In this document: piece by piece, positions 1 through 6,890 of the stretch
Numbering within the stretch: the stretch's first letter is position 1
Layout of the letters: each line of letters opens with the position of its first letter
Assembly: GCA_013373005.1 (NCBI GenBank)
Contig: JABXIP010000511.1
Location: forward strand, 1-17,591
Source: Cytophagia bacterium
GTDB taxonomy: Bacteria > Bacteroidota > Bacteroidia > Cytophagales > Cyclobacteriaceae
Direction: 5' to 3'
DNA: 17,591 nt
The notes under the pieces: model-generated
Told to the model about the DNA's origin: nothing
The model's database searches: none
Seen by the model: only the letters and a program-made list of their open reading frames with translations
Translations under genes and position numbers: made by a program

Positions 1-956
1 ATCTGACCTTTACCTCTTGAACGGCCAATAGCATCAATCTCATCAATAAAGACAATACAAGGCGCTTTTTCTTTGGCATGTTTAAAAAACTCTCTTACTC
101 TAGCAGCACCCACACCAACGAACATTTCCACAAAGTCGGAACCTGAAAGTGAGAAGAATGGAACTGCTGCTTCACCGGCTACGGCTTTCGCTAATAAGGT
201 TTTACCAGTACCAGGAGGGCCTACTAGAAGAGCACCCTTAGGTATTTTACCACCTAGCTTGGTGAACTTAGAAGGGTTCTTTAAGAACTCAACAATTTCT
301 GCTACTTCTTCTTTGGCCTCATCAAGACCGGCAACATTATCGAAGGTGATTTTTACTTTATTTTCTGTGTCGAATAAGGCAGCACGAGACTTTCCAATAT
401 TGAAAATTTGACCACCAGGACCTGAGTTACCCGTCATTCTTCTCATCATTAACCAGAAGAATAGGATGATCAAAATCAGGAAGCCCCATGTACTCAAGAA
501 TTCAATCACAGTTGTTCTATTGTCAAATTCTATAGAAACCTGCTGATTGCTTGGTATTTCGTTAGAGGCTACAAAGTCTTGATAATATCCTCTAAAATCC
601 TCTGCTGAGAAAAATTGCTTTTCTATTTTATAATGTGGTCCAGCTCCAAAACCAAGAAAGTTCTGGTTTTCCAGTTCTGTCTTGTATTTGGCGTTTTGAA
701 GTGCCTCGGACTTAAGGGTTATTTCGACAATATTCTGATTCTCTATGTACAGGATTTTGGCAACATCATTACTCTTAACCATGTTTTCGAACCTGGCTTT
801 GGTAATGGCAATTCCTCCTCCGGAATTAGTAAAGAACGAGATGGCAAAAAACAGGATGATCAGGGAAATGAAAATCCAAATCTGATTGTTTGGTCTTTTG
901 CCTCCCCCTGGTGCTGGCTTGCCCAGTATGTTCTTCTTTCTTGGACTATCTGGCAT
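1..956 (-). CDS. ftsH: ATP-dependent zinc metalloprotease FtsH (N-terminal part; runs off window)
   Basis: FtsH is a hexameric inner-membrane AAA+ protease that degrades misfolded membrane proteins and some regulators. About 318 residues are present, reading leftward from the ATG at 954-956. In order they are: a Gly/Pro-rich cytoplasmic tail; TM1 at about residues 25-42; an extracytoplasmic FtsH_ext region of about 110 residues; TM2 at about 151-171 followed by MMRRM; and the start of the AAA domain. Walker A is GPPGTGKT at about 246-253 and Walker B is IVFIDEID at about 301-308. The window edge cuts the gene just after GRSRG, so the second region of homology and the HEXXH zinc-protease domain are not visible. 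The 60 bp between rsfS and this start hold no convincing promoter, so ftsH is probably co-transcribed with rsfS, a pairing common in Bacteroidota. No Shine-Dalgarno is seen. Identification is very secure. Confidence 0.97.
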   Translation of the reverse strand, partial: MPDSPRKKNILGKPAPGGGKRPNNQIWIFISLIILFFAISFFTNSGGGIAITKARFENMVKSNDVAKILYIENQNIVEITLKSEALQNAKYKTELENQNFLGFGAGPHYKIEKQFFSAEDFRGYYQDFVASNEIPSNQQVSIEFDNRTTVIEFLSTWGFLILIILFFWLMMRRMTGNSGPGGQIFNIGKSRAALFDTENKVKITFDNVAGLDEAKEEVAEIVEFLKNPSKFTKLGGKIPKGALLVGPPGTGKTLLAKAVAGEAAVPFFSLSGSDFVEMFVGVGAARVREFFKHAKEKAPCIVFIDEIDAIGRSRGKGQ

Positions 957-1016
957 TATTTAATTATTTGAGTCTTTAAAATCTAATTTATAACGCTTTG
1001 CCGTAATAAAGGTTAG

Positions 1017-1409
1017 TTAAGCGTTTTCTGTTACTGAAGTAATTACGGCATCTCCCCAAAGATCTTCCAAGCCATAGTATTGTCGCTTGTCTTTTCTGAA
1101 AATGTGGGCTACTACATTCACGTAATCAATAAGAATCCATTCGCGGTTGGTGAAGCCTTCTTTTCGCCAGGCTCTTTCATTATTTTTTTCAACCTCTTCT
1201 TCAACAGACTTTGCTATTGCTTCAATTTGGGTATCTGAGTTACCGGAACAAATGACGAAAAAGTCGCTTATAGAACCTTTTACGTTGCGGAGATCCATAA
1301 CGACAATGTCTTCTGCCTTTTTCTCCTCCATTCCCTTAACCACTACATTGCTCAGTTCTTCCGAATTCATTAATGAGTTTAGTGAAGTATTTTTGATTTC
1401 TTTGCGCAT
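1017..1409 (-). CDS. rsfS: Ribosome silencing factor RsfS (DUF143 family)
   Basis: RsfS binds ribosomal protein uL14 on the large subunit and blocks subunit joining, which lowers translation in starvation. The 130-residue protein starting MRKEIKN carries the family signatures: ISDFFVICSGNSDTQ at about residues 47-60, then a WILIDYVNVVAHIF core, and YYGLEDLWGDA near the C terminus. Three starts are possible. The longest (ATG at 1461-1463) would overlap birA and lies at or upstream of the proposed promoter. ATG 1407-1409 sits 21 nt behind a Bacteroidota-like -7 box and is preferred. ATG 1368-1370 would give 117 residues and still contains the whole domain. The gene precedes ftsH with a 60 bp gap, and birA diverges from its 5' end. 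Confidence 0.93.
   Translation of the reverse strand: MRKEIKNTSLNSLMNSEELSNVVVKGMEEKKAEDIVVMDLRNVKGSISDFFVICSGNSDTQIEAIAKSVEEEVEKNNERAWRKEGFTNREWILIDYVNVVAHIFRKDKRQYYGLEDLWGDAVITSVTENA
1388..1395 (+). promoter_or_regulatory. Putative -7 promoter element for birA, inside rsfS coding sequence
   Basis: TATTTTTG is a perfect TAnnTTTG -7 element on the plus strand. It lies within the first codons of rsfS and 30 nt upstream of the possible TTG start (1426) or 60 nt upstream of the ATG (1456) of birA. The -33 region has only a weak TTC at about 19 nt spacing. It is the best birA promoter candidate, because no other space exists between the divergent genes. Confidence 0.4.
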
Positions 1410-1430
1410 AAAACTACGAAAACTGTTGTA

Positions 1431-1464
1431 CAAAATTCCTGCTAAGACCTTATTTATGGGCAAA
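1431..1464 (-). promoter_or_regulatory. Putative Bacteroidota sigma-A promoter for rsfS(-ftsH)
   Basis: On the minus strand there is TTTG at 1464-1461, a 22 nt spacer, and GAATTTTG at 1438-1431. This matches the known Bacteroidota layout (TTTG about -33, TAnnTTTG about -7) with one mismatch in the first base of the -7 box. The expected transcript start, near 1424, is about 15 nt before the chosen rsfS ATG. The whole element overlaps the 5' end of birA. This is an inference from consensus only. Confidence 0.4.
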
Positions 1465-2187
1465 GTGGTAGAATATATGCCATCCTGTCATTCAACTAAT
1501 GACAGCGCAAGAGAATTATTGCTCAGGCCTGACACTGCAGAGGGTGTAGTTGTGATCACAGATCATCAAACCGCGGGTAGAGGGCAGAGGGGAAATACAT
1601 GGTTTAGTGCCGAAGGAGAAAACCTGACAATGTCAATAATTCTGAAGCCCGTATTCCTTCAGGTTTCAAATCAGTTCTACCTCAATATGATTAGCTCATT
1701 GGCAGTTAAAAGGGTTTTGATAGATATGGCTCCAGACTCTATTTCTCAAGTTAAATGGCCGAATGATGTTTTGCTTAATTCCAAAAAGGTCTGTGGTATA
1801 CTAATAGAAAACACCATTAAAAGGAGCCATTTAGAGAATAGTATAGTTGGCGTTGGTTTAAATGTAAATCAACAATCTTTTGGTTTGGAGCAGGCTACAT
1901 CACTTTATAGAACAACAGGCAGCTCTTACCAACTTCAAACGGTGTTTGAAAGCCTGCTGGGAAACTTTGAAGCACTGTATCTTAAGTTAAAATCAGGAAG
2001 GCATAAGGAGTTGAAGGAAGAATACCTTCAGAGCTTAATTGGGTATAATCAATGGAGACAGTATAGGGCTGAATATCAATTTGAGGGAGAAATTATAGAT
2101 GTACTTGATTCAGGCAGGCTCAAGGTTAGAACAAGCCAGGGAGATAAACTCTTTGATTTTAAGGAGATAGAATTCATTTGGAATTAG
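1456..2187 (+). CDS. birA: Biotin--[acetyl-CoA-carboxylase] ligase (monofunctional BirA)
   Basis: This enzyme activates biotin with ATP to biotinyl-AMP and transfers it to the acceptor lysine of AccB (also encoded in this window) and other biotin carrier domains. From the ATG at 1456 it is 243 residues. The motifs are CHSTND (11-16), the adenylate-binding loop GRGQRGNTW (41-49) and catalytic KWPND (100-104), followed by a small C-terminal SH3-like domain. There is no N-terminal winged helix, so it is a class I ligase and not a biotin-operon repressor like E. coli BirA. The start is uncertain: the frame is open upstream, and a TTG at 1426 would add residues MYKIPAKTLF, which I recall (unchecked) as resembling the N termini of Cytophagales homologues. 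The open frame before that is the antisense of rsfS and is rejected. The ahcY promoter begins 10 nt after its stop codon. Confidence 0.95.
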   Translation: MGKVVEYMPSCHSTNDSARELLLRPDTAEGVVVITDHQTAGRGQRGNTWFSAEGENLTMSIILKPVFLQVSNQFYLNMISSLAVKRVLIDMAPDSISQVKWPNDVLLNSKKVCGILIENTIKRSHLENSIVGVGLNVNQQSFGLEQATSLYRTTGSSYQLQTVFESLLGNFEALYLKLKSGRHKELKEEYLQSLIGYNQWRQYRAEYQFEGEIIDVLDSGRLKVRTSQGDKLFDFKEIEFIWN

Positions 2188-2196
2188 TACAATAAA

Positions 2197-2227
2197 TTGA
2201 TCGGCAAATCTTAAGGTGCTAAATTTG
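2197..2227 (+). promoter_or_regulatory. Bacteroidota-type promoter for ahcY
   Basis: TTG at 2197-2199, a 20 nt spacer and TAAATTTG at 2220-2227 form a full match to the Bacteroidota vegetative promoter (TTG, 17-23 nt, TAnnTTTG). The predicted transcript start near 2233 lies about 16 nt before the ATG at 2249 and downstream of the alternative GTG at 2216, so this site decides the start codon of ahcY. Confidence 0.65.
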
Positions 2228-2248
2228 CGCCACGAAAAAATAACATCG

Positions 2249-3556
2249 ATGCAAGAAACAGGCGTAAAATTCAAAGTAAAGGATATTAACCTCGCAGAGT
2301 GGGGTAGAAAAGAAATTCAATTGGCAGAGGCTGAGATGCCAGGTCTGATGTCATTAAGAGAAGAATATGGTGCAAGCAAGCCCTTGAAAGGAGCAAGAAT
2401 TGCAGGTTGTCTTCACATGACTATTCAAACTGCTGTTCTTATTGAAACTTTAGTTGAATTGGGAGCCGAGGTTACATGGTCTTCATGTAATATTTTCTCT
2501 ACTCAGGATCATGCTGCTGCTGCCATTGCTAAAGCTGGTATTCCTGTTTTCGCATGGAAGGGGATGAACGAGGAGGAGTTTGATTGGTGTATTGAACAAA
2601 CTCTATTCGCATTCGAAGGTGACCAGCCTTTGAACATGATCCTTGACGATGGTGGTGACTTGACGAATATGGTACTTGATAGATTCCCTGAGTTGGTTCC
2701 TGCTATCAAAGGTCTTTCAGAAGAAACTACCACAGGTGTTCACAGATTGTATGAGCGCATGAAGAAGGGTACTCTTCCAATGCCGGCCATCAATGTGAAC
2801 GACTCAGTTACCAAATCTAAGTTCGATAATAAATATGGCTGCAAAGAATCATTGGTAGACGCCATCAGAAGAGCAACTGATGTAATGCTTGCTGGTAAAG
2901 TAGCTGTTGTGGCTGGTTATGGTGATGTAGGAAAAGGTTCTGCTGCTTCCCTAAGAGGTGCTGGAGTTAGGGTAATTGTTACCGAGATTGACCCAATTTG
3001 CGCGTTACAAGCTGCTATGGACGGCTATGAAGTGAAGAAAATGGTTGATGCCGTTAAAAGAGCAGACATTGTTGTCACAGCAACTGGTAACAAAGACATC
3101 ATCACTGGAGAACATTTCCAGTTGATGCGAGATAAAACCATCGTTTGTAACATTGGTCACTTCGATAATGAAATCGATATGGCTTGGTTGAACAAAAACC
3201 ATGGTGCTTCAAAAGTTGAGATTAAACCTCAGGTTGATCTTTATAATGTCAATGGTAATGACATCATCGTTTTGGCTGAAGGTCGTTTGGTGAACCTTGG
3301 TTGTGCCACTGGCCATCCATCATTCGTAATGTCTAACTCGTTTACTAACCAAACCTTGGCACAGCTTGAGCTTTGGACTAACACAGATGCTTACGAAAAT
3401 GCAGTCTACACATTGCCTAAGCATTTGGATGAGAAGGTTGCATCACTTCACCTTGAGAAAATCGGTGTCGAGCTAGATACTCTTTCTGAAGATCAGGCAG
3501 AATATATAGGCGTTACTGTCGATGGGCCTTATAAGCCAGAGCATTATAGATATTAA
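2249..3556 (+). CDS. ahcY: Adenosylhomocysteinase (S-adenosyl-L-homocysteine hydrolase)
   Basis: This enzyme reversibly cleaves S-adenosylhomocysteine to adenosine and homocysteine with a tightly bound NAD. It removes the inhibitory product of SAM-dependent methylation, so it indirectly serves the two FkbM methyltransferases nearby. From the ATG at 2249 it has 435 residues, close to the 432 of the mammalian enzyme, so it lacks the extra segment of about 40 residues found in many bacterial forms. Visible features are substrate-site TKSKFDN with K189, D193, N194 and C198, the NAD fold GYGDVGKG (223-230), and C-terminal KPEHYRY with K429 and Y433, which reach into the neighbouring subunit in known structures. 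A GTG at 2216 in the same frame is rejected because it lies upstream of the predicted transcript start. The gene ends at a terminator and appears monocistronic. Confidence 0.98.
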   Translation: MQETGVKFKVKDINLAEWGRKEIQLAEAEMPGLMSLREEYGASKPLKGARIAGCLHMTIQTAVLIETLVELGAEVTWSSCNIFSTQDHAAAAIAKAGIPVFAWKGMNEEEFDWCIEQTLFAFEGDQPLNMILDDGGDLTNMVLDRFPELVPAIKGLSEETTTGVHRLYERMKKGTLPMPAINVNDSVTKSKFDNKYGCKESLVDAIRRATDVMLAGKVAVVAGYGDVGKGSAASLRGAGVRVIVTEIDPICALQAAMDGYEVKKMVDAVKRADIVVTATGNKDIITGEHFQLMRDKTIVCNIGHFDNEIDMAWLNKNHGASKVEIKPQVDLYNVNGNDIIVLAEGRLVNLGCATGHPSFVMSNSFTNQTLAQLELWTNTDAYENAVYTLPKHLDEKVASLHLEKIGVELDTLSEDQAEYIGVTVDGPYKPEHYRY

Positions 3557-3575
3557 TATTATTCAATATAGATTG

Positions 3576-3604
3576 AAAGGCTTCCTGAATGGGGAGCCTT
3601 TTTT
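3576..3604 (+). terminator. Rho-independent terminator of ahcY
   Basis: A 9 bp stem (AAGGCTTCC with GGGGAGCCTT, one G-T pair), a loop of about 6 nt and a T-run follow 19 nt after the ahcY stop codon. The T-run reaches into the stop codon of the convergent methyltransferase gene (stop at 3603-3605). Read on the minus strand the T-run is short (TTTCAAT), so it is probably weaker in that direction. Confidence 0.8.
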
Positions 3605-4355
3605 ATTGGTCAATGAATTCAAAAGCGAAATTATTACAATAGGATTTTTTGTTTTGGATCTCTCTATTGCTGTCAATTGTCTGATCTCTTTCGGGGTCGA
3701 ATTTTTCCAAAGGCATAAGTTTTCCATTCTTGAAGAAGCATCCTTGATAACCGATTTTGGATAGATAGTTGAAGATATCAAATACCGTCTGGTTATTGAG
3801 ATGACGGTTCTCGCACTCAAACAGGAGTTTTGGCTTGTCTTTTCTCAGGAGATCTTCGGCACCCTTGAAAACTTTTAGTTCGTGTCCTTCTACATCTATT
3901 TTAATGAAGGAGATTGGGGTTTCTCTATTAGCCAACAACTCATCAATCTTAAAAACGGGGACTGGAATAGTATGTCCTTGCGTATTATCTCTCTTTTCAA
4001 AAGTTGCTCCGGGAGAGGTTAAACCTTCAGCTTTTGGCACGAAAAGCTCAAGTGAACCAGCTTTTGAAGAAACACCAGCGTGATATAGATCTACGTTTGA
4101 ATAACCAAATGACTTAATGCCTGTGGCTAGATATCTATAGAGAATAGGTTGTGGTTCAAAGGCAACCACCTTGCCTATTGAGCCGACAGCTTTTCGAATC
4201 CAGTGAAGATATCCCCCTTTATGAGCGCCAATATCTAGTACAAAATCTCCCTGTTTTATGCTTTTGAGCAAATAGGAGAGTTCGGGCTTGTCTTCAATAA
4301 ATCTGTATTTGTATGCGCGATAGAGGAATTCTGGCTTGGAAAATTTTTTTGACAT
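3603..4355 (-). CDS. FkbM-family SAM-dependent methyltransferase (first copy)
   Basis: This 250-residue protein has the class I methyltransferase fold of the FkbM family, whose characterised members O-methylate sugars or polyketides. The SAM-binding motif I is VLDIGAHKGG (D41, G43, G47), the acidic residue closing motif II is in AFEPQP (E67), and the FkbM signature IKIDVEGHEL surrounds D154. No signal peptide or membrane segment is seen, so it acts in the cytoplasm. The chosen ATG is at 4353-4355, 5 nt after the stop of the upstream membrane glycosyltransferase; a TTG at 4364 would instead overlap that stop. It is the last gene of a leftward three-gene unit and converges on ahcY. Its substrate is unknown; a sugar added by the two upstream transferases is the simplest inference. 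Confidence 0.88.
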   Translation of the reverse strand: MSKKFSKPEFLYRAYKYRFIEDKPELSYLLKSIKQGDFVLDIGAHKGGYLHWIRKAVGSIGKVVAFEPQPILYRYLATGIKSFGYSNVDLYHAGVSSKAGSLELFVPKAEGLTSPGATFEKRDNTQGHTIPVPVFKIDELLANRETPISFIKIDVEGHELKVFKGAEDLLRKDKPKLLFECENRHLNNQTVFDIFNYLSKIGYQGCFFKNGKLMPLEKFDPERDQTIDSNREIQNKKSYCNNFAFEFIDQ

Positions 4356-4360
4356 TAAGT

Positions 4361-6013
4361 TCAAGGTCGATAGACGAGGCTAAAAATAGCAAATTTGGAA
4401 TAGTCTCCATTTTCTGCCTCAATACATGCCATAATGAACTTGGCAAATTGAGACTCGCTTGGGAAGTCATAGATAGGGCCAGTCCAGAGTGTTTTGAATC
4501 CATTCAACTTGCCTGTATCTTCTTCTCTAACAAGGGCAAGGGTTTCCCTCTTATTCTGATTGATTTGCTCAATGGTAGCATCTCTTTCGGCAAATCGTTG
4601 GGTGTAGAATGGTATGTTATGAATTAAAGTGCCCTGAATAAAAATTGGCGTTTGAGTATCAATTTTGGCAGACTTAACTACTTCTCCGATTTGGTCATAA
4701 GGTCTGAATTTTTCCAGTTTTGGCAAAAGTGTGGCAAATGAAATAAGAAACAGGGAGAGTACCCAGAAGGGCGCTGCAACTAAAAGGTGATTGTTTTTTT
4801 CGCTCTTTTTGAGATGGAAAAGCACCAATAGACCAAGACCGAGGACTGGAGCCAGATAATTTGCCCAGTGTAGGTTTAATTCTTCTATAATCAATACGTT
4901 GGCAGCAATAATAAGGACTGTTGGAAATAGAAATACAAAGCCCCAGATACCCTTTCCTATCACTTTCACCGGGTTGAACTCTAGCAGTATAGGGACTATC
5001 ATCAGCAGTAAGCCCGGGTGTGCCTGAATCATGTAGGTTGGGATCTTTCCTTTCGCAATAGTAAATATGACAAACATGACCACTACCCAGCTCAGCGGAA
5101 AAGCTATTTTCCGCCATTCAGTTCTGTTAGCAATCCACCAAAAACAGGCGTAGAAAAAAACGAGAGAATACGGAAGGATACTCCATGATATTACTTCGAT
5201 ATAGAAAAATGGCGAGCCATTTGGTGTTCGGGAGAGAGCTCTGCCAAAAGTTTCACGATAATAGACCTCCCAGAAAGCTTGTCCATCTTTCAGGTACATA
5301 AATATCACCCAACTCAACCCGATTATTAGAACCATGGGGATGCCAAAATGTAGTTTTAGAAACTTTATATCACTCCATATTTCTTTCCATCTAAAGGAGT
5401 TGCTGAGTAAAATATATAGACCGATGATTCCACCAATGACTATAATATAGGGGAATCCCTTTGTTAAGACAGTCAATCCTAGCGCGATATATGATAACCA
5501 GAGGTATTTGTTCCTTCGTGATATGTACGCTTTTATGAATCCGTACATAGTCAGGGTGAAAAAGAAAGTAAGAGGTATCTCAGGAGATGCGTATTGCTTG
5601 ACTGCCAGTAGCTGAACACTAAAAGCCATCATGACCAGTGAATACACTCCGCCTTTGTCTCCATAAAGAAGCCTTCCGATTTTGTAGGTATACCAAATAC
5701 TACCAAGTGCCAAAAGAACTATTGGAAGTCTAATGCCAAACTCAGTCAAACCGAATATGGCTGAAGATATAGCGATAAGCCAGTAGGTAAGAGGTGGCTT
5801 ATTATAACGGGGCTCGTAATTGTAAAAGATATCGAGGAAGTTATTACTCTCGAACATTTCCCGGACAGATTCTGCATAGAAGCTCTCATTGGGCGTCCAA
5901 ATGTCATTCACCCCGAAATTGAAAAGGTATACAAGAGAAACAAAGATCATCAGAAACAGAACCTGTTTGCGATGACTTGCCTGTAGTGTAATATATGACC
6001 AGATATTACTCAT
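4361..6013 (-). CDS. ArnT/PMT-like membrane glycosyltransferase (GT-C fold)
   Basis: This 550-residue integral membrane protein has about 12 hydrophobic segments and a soluble C-terminal stretch of about 120 residues, the layout of the ArnT/protein-mannosyltransferase superfamily (GT39/GT83). These enzymes move a sugar from a polyprenyl-phosphate carrier to lipid A, protein or another acceptor on the outer face of the inner membrane. The first outer loop shows WTPNESFYAESVREM (40-54) and later RYNKPPLTYWL (69-79), matching the family pattern around the catalytic DE motif, except that the first acidic residue is Asn (N42, E43). Its ATG at 6011-6013 shares one base with the stop of the upstream glycosyltransferase (TAATG), so the two are translationally coupled. 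Donor and acceptor are unknown. A lipid A or glycan modification role is likely. Confidence 0.85.
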   Translation of the reverse strand: MSNIWSYITLQASHRKQVLFLMIFVSLVYLFNFGVNDIWTPNESFYAESVREMFESNNFLDIFYNYEPRYNKPPLTYWLIAISSAIFGLTEFGIRLPIVLLALGSIWYTYKIGRLLYGDKGGVYSLVMMAFSVQLLAVKQYASPEIPLTFFFTLTMYGFIKAYISRRNKYLWLSYIALGLTVLTKGFPYIIVIGGIIGLYILLSNSFRWKEIWSDIKFLKLHFGIPMVLIIGLSWVIFMYLKDGQAFWEVYYRETFGRALSRTPNGSPFFYIEVISWSILPYSLVFFYACFWWIANRTEWRKIAFPLSWVVVMFVIFTIAKGKIPTYMIQAHPGLLLMIVPILLEFNPVKVIGKGIWGFVFLFPTVLIIAANVLIIEELNLHWANYLAPVLGLGLLVLFHLKKSEKNNHLLVAAPFWVLSLFLISFATLLPKLEKFRPYDQIGEVVKSAKIDTQTPIFIQGTLIHNIPFYTQRFAERDATIEQINQNKRETLALVREEDTGKLNGFKTLWTGPIYDFPSESQFAKFIMACIEAENGDYSKFAIFSLVYRP

Positions 6014-6774
6014 TAAATCGATTTACCCTGATGAAGAAGTCTCAGATACATGTATTTTAGAAAAGTATAGTAAGCAGCTGTTTTGCAGATAATATATCCT
6101 TCAAATCCATCTCTATACCCCCCTCTGATAAAGTAATCTTTAACAAACCTGAAAGCCGGACTAAATACCATTTTAAAATTGCTTGGACGTTTATTCATTG
6201 CCATCATGGCAATCGATGCCTGTTTGGCATAATGAGCAGATCGGTTGATAAGATCTTCATAGGAGGTGTATGAATAGTGTAATAAGTCTCCATTAATTTT
6301 GTCAATTGATGCCTCTGCTAACATTTCAACTGCCGGGTGGGGATCAAGTCCTTTCCAGGAACCTTTTCTTCTGTCGTAGAGTCTCAGCTTGGCATCAGGA
6401 TACCAGCCCGAATGCTTAATCCACTTGCCACAGAAATTGGTAAACCTATTGAAGAAGTAGCCATCAGCCTGCCAGTTTTCTTTCAATTTTTGGATACTTG
6501 CTTTCAGTTCCTCAGAGATCTCTTCATCAGCATCCAATTGCAATATATAGTCGAATTGAGCACGTTCCTGGGCAAAATTCTTCTGATCGAGAAATCCATT
6601 CCATTTATTTTGAATTAGCTTGGCGCCTAACTCAGATGCTATTTGAGGTGTTTTATCAGTAGAGTAGGAGTCTACCACCAGAATTTCATCACAGACTCCC
6701 TGCATTGAATTAATGCATCTGGCAATGTTCTTTTCTTCATTAAAGGTGATTACTACTCCGCTGATTTTAATCAT
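6013..6774 (-). CDS. Family 2 glycosyltransferase, WaaE/KdtX-like
   Basis: This 253-residue GT-A fold enzyme starts MIKISGVVITFNEEKNI, then shows a nucleotide-sugar motif ILVVDSYSTDKT, and QLDADEEIS with the metal-binding DxD-type acidic pair. The following NRFTNFCGKWIKHSGW and DPHPAVEM segments resemble the WaaE/KdtX group, whose known members add glucose to the LPS inner core. A C-terminal amphipathic region rich in Tyr, Phe and basic residues may attach it to the membrane. A longer frame starts at 6825, but its extra 17 residues lack family similarity and that start codon lies upstream of a good -7 box, so the ATG at 6774 is preferred. It is the first gene of the unit with the ArnT-like transferase and the FkbM methyltransferase. 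Confidence 0.9.
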   Translation of the reverse strand: MIKISGVVITFNEEKNIARCINSMQGVCDEILVVDSYSTDKTPQIASELGAKLIQNKWNGFLDQKNFAQERAQFDYILQLDADEEISEELKASIQKLKENWQADGYFFNRFTNFCGKWIKHSGWYPDAKLRLYDRRKGSWKGLDPHPAVEMLAEASIDKINGDLLHYSYTSYEDLINRSAHYAKQASIAMMAMNKRPSNFKMVFSPAFRFVKDYFIRGGYRDGFEGYIICKTAAYYTFLKYMYLRLLHQGKSI

Positions 6775-6792
6775 ACCAGTATTGATTGAGCG

Positions 6793-6800
6793 CAAAAATA
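6793..6800 (-). promoter_or_regulatory. Putative -7 promoter element of the leftward glycosyltransferase operon
   Basis: The minus strand carries TATTTTTG, a perfect TAnnTTTG box, ending 18 nt before the ATG at 6774. No clear TTG is present at the -33 position, so the promoter may be weak or activator-dependent. It argues for the 6774 start over the upstream one at 6825. Confidence 0.45.
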
Positions 6801-6838
6801 GTGAATTGAATCTGATCGGAGCCATTTAATTGAAAGGC

Positions 6839-6871
6839 TTGAAGAGTTCTGTGTTTAATTCTGTTATTTTG
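6839..6871 (+). promoter_or_regulatory. Putative promoter for the second FkbM gene and DUF3109
   Basis: TTG at 6839-6841, 22 nt spacer and TTATTTTG at 6864-6871 (one mismatch to TAnnTTTG) lie 19 nt before the ATG at 6891, the same distance as at other starts in this window. Together with the minus-strand box at 6793-6800 it makes the 116 bp region between the two glycan units a divergent promoter region. Confidence 0.4.
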
Positions 6872-6890
6872 CCGCTATAATCAGATTAAT

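Noticed and set aside
615..971. Open frame of 118 codons on the plus strand
   Set aside because: It lies antisense to the FtsH N-terminal region, which has clear family sequence; the plus-strand translation has no recognisable features.
1147..1455. Long open frame upstream of and in frame with birA, with an ATG at 1147
   Set aside because: It is the antisense of rsfS, contains no ligase sequence, and would overlap most of a well-supported gene.
2216..2248. GTG start giving a longer ahcY product
   Set aside because: The GTG is upstream of the predicted transcript start, and the added residues do not look like family sequence.
4695..5117. Open frame of 140 codons on the minus strand
   Set aside because: It is an out-of-frame shadow inside the ArnT-like gene, with composition unlike a real protein.
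6775..6825. Longer start for the WaaE-like glycosyltransferase
   Set aside because: The -7 box lies between that start codon and the ATG at 6774, and the extra residues precede the normal family N terminus.
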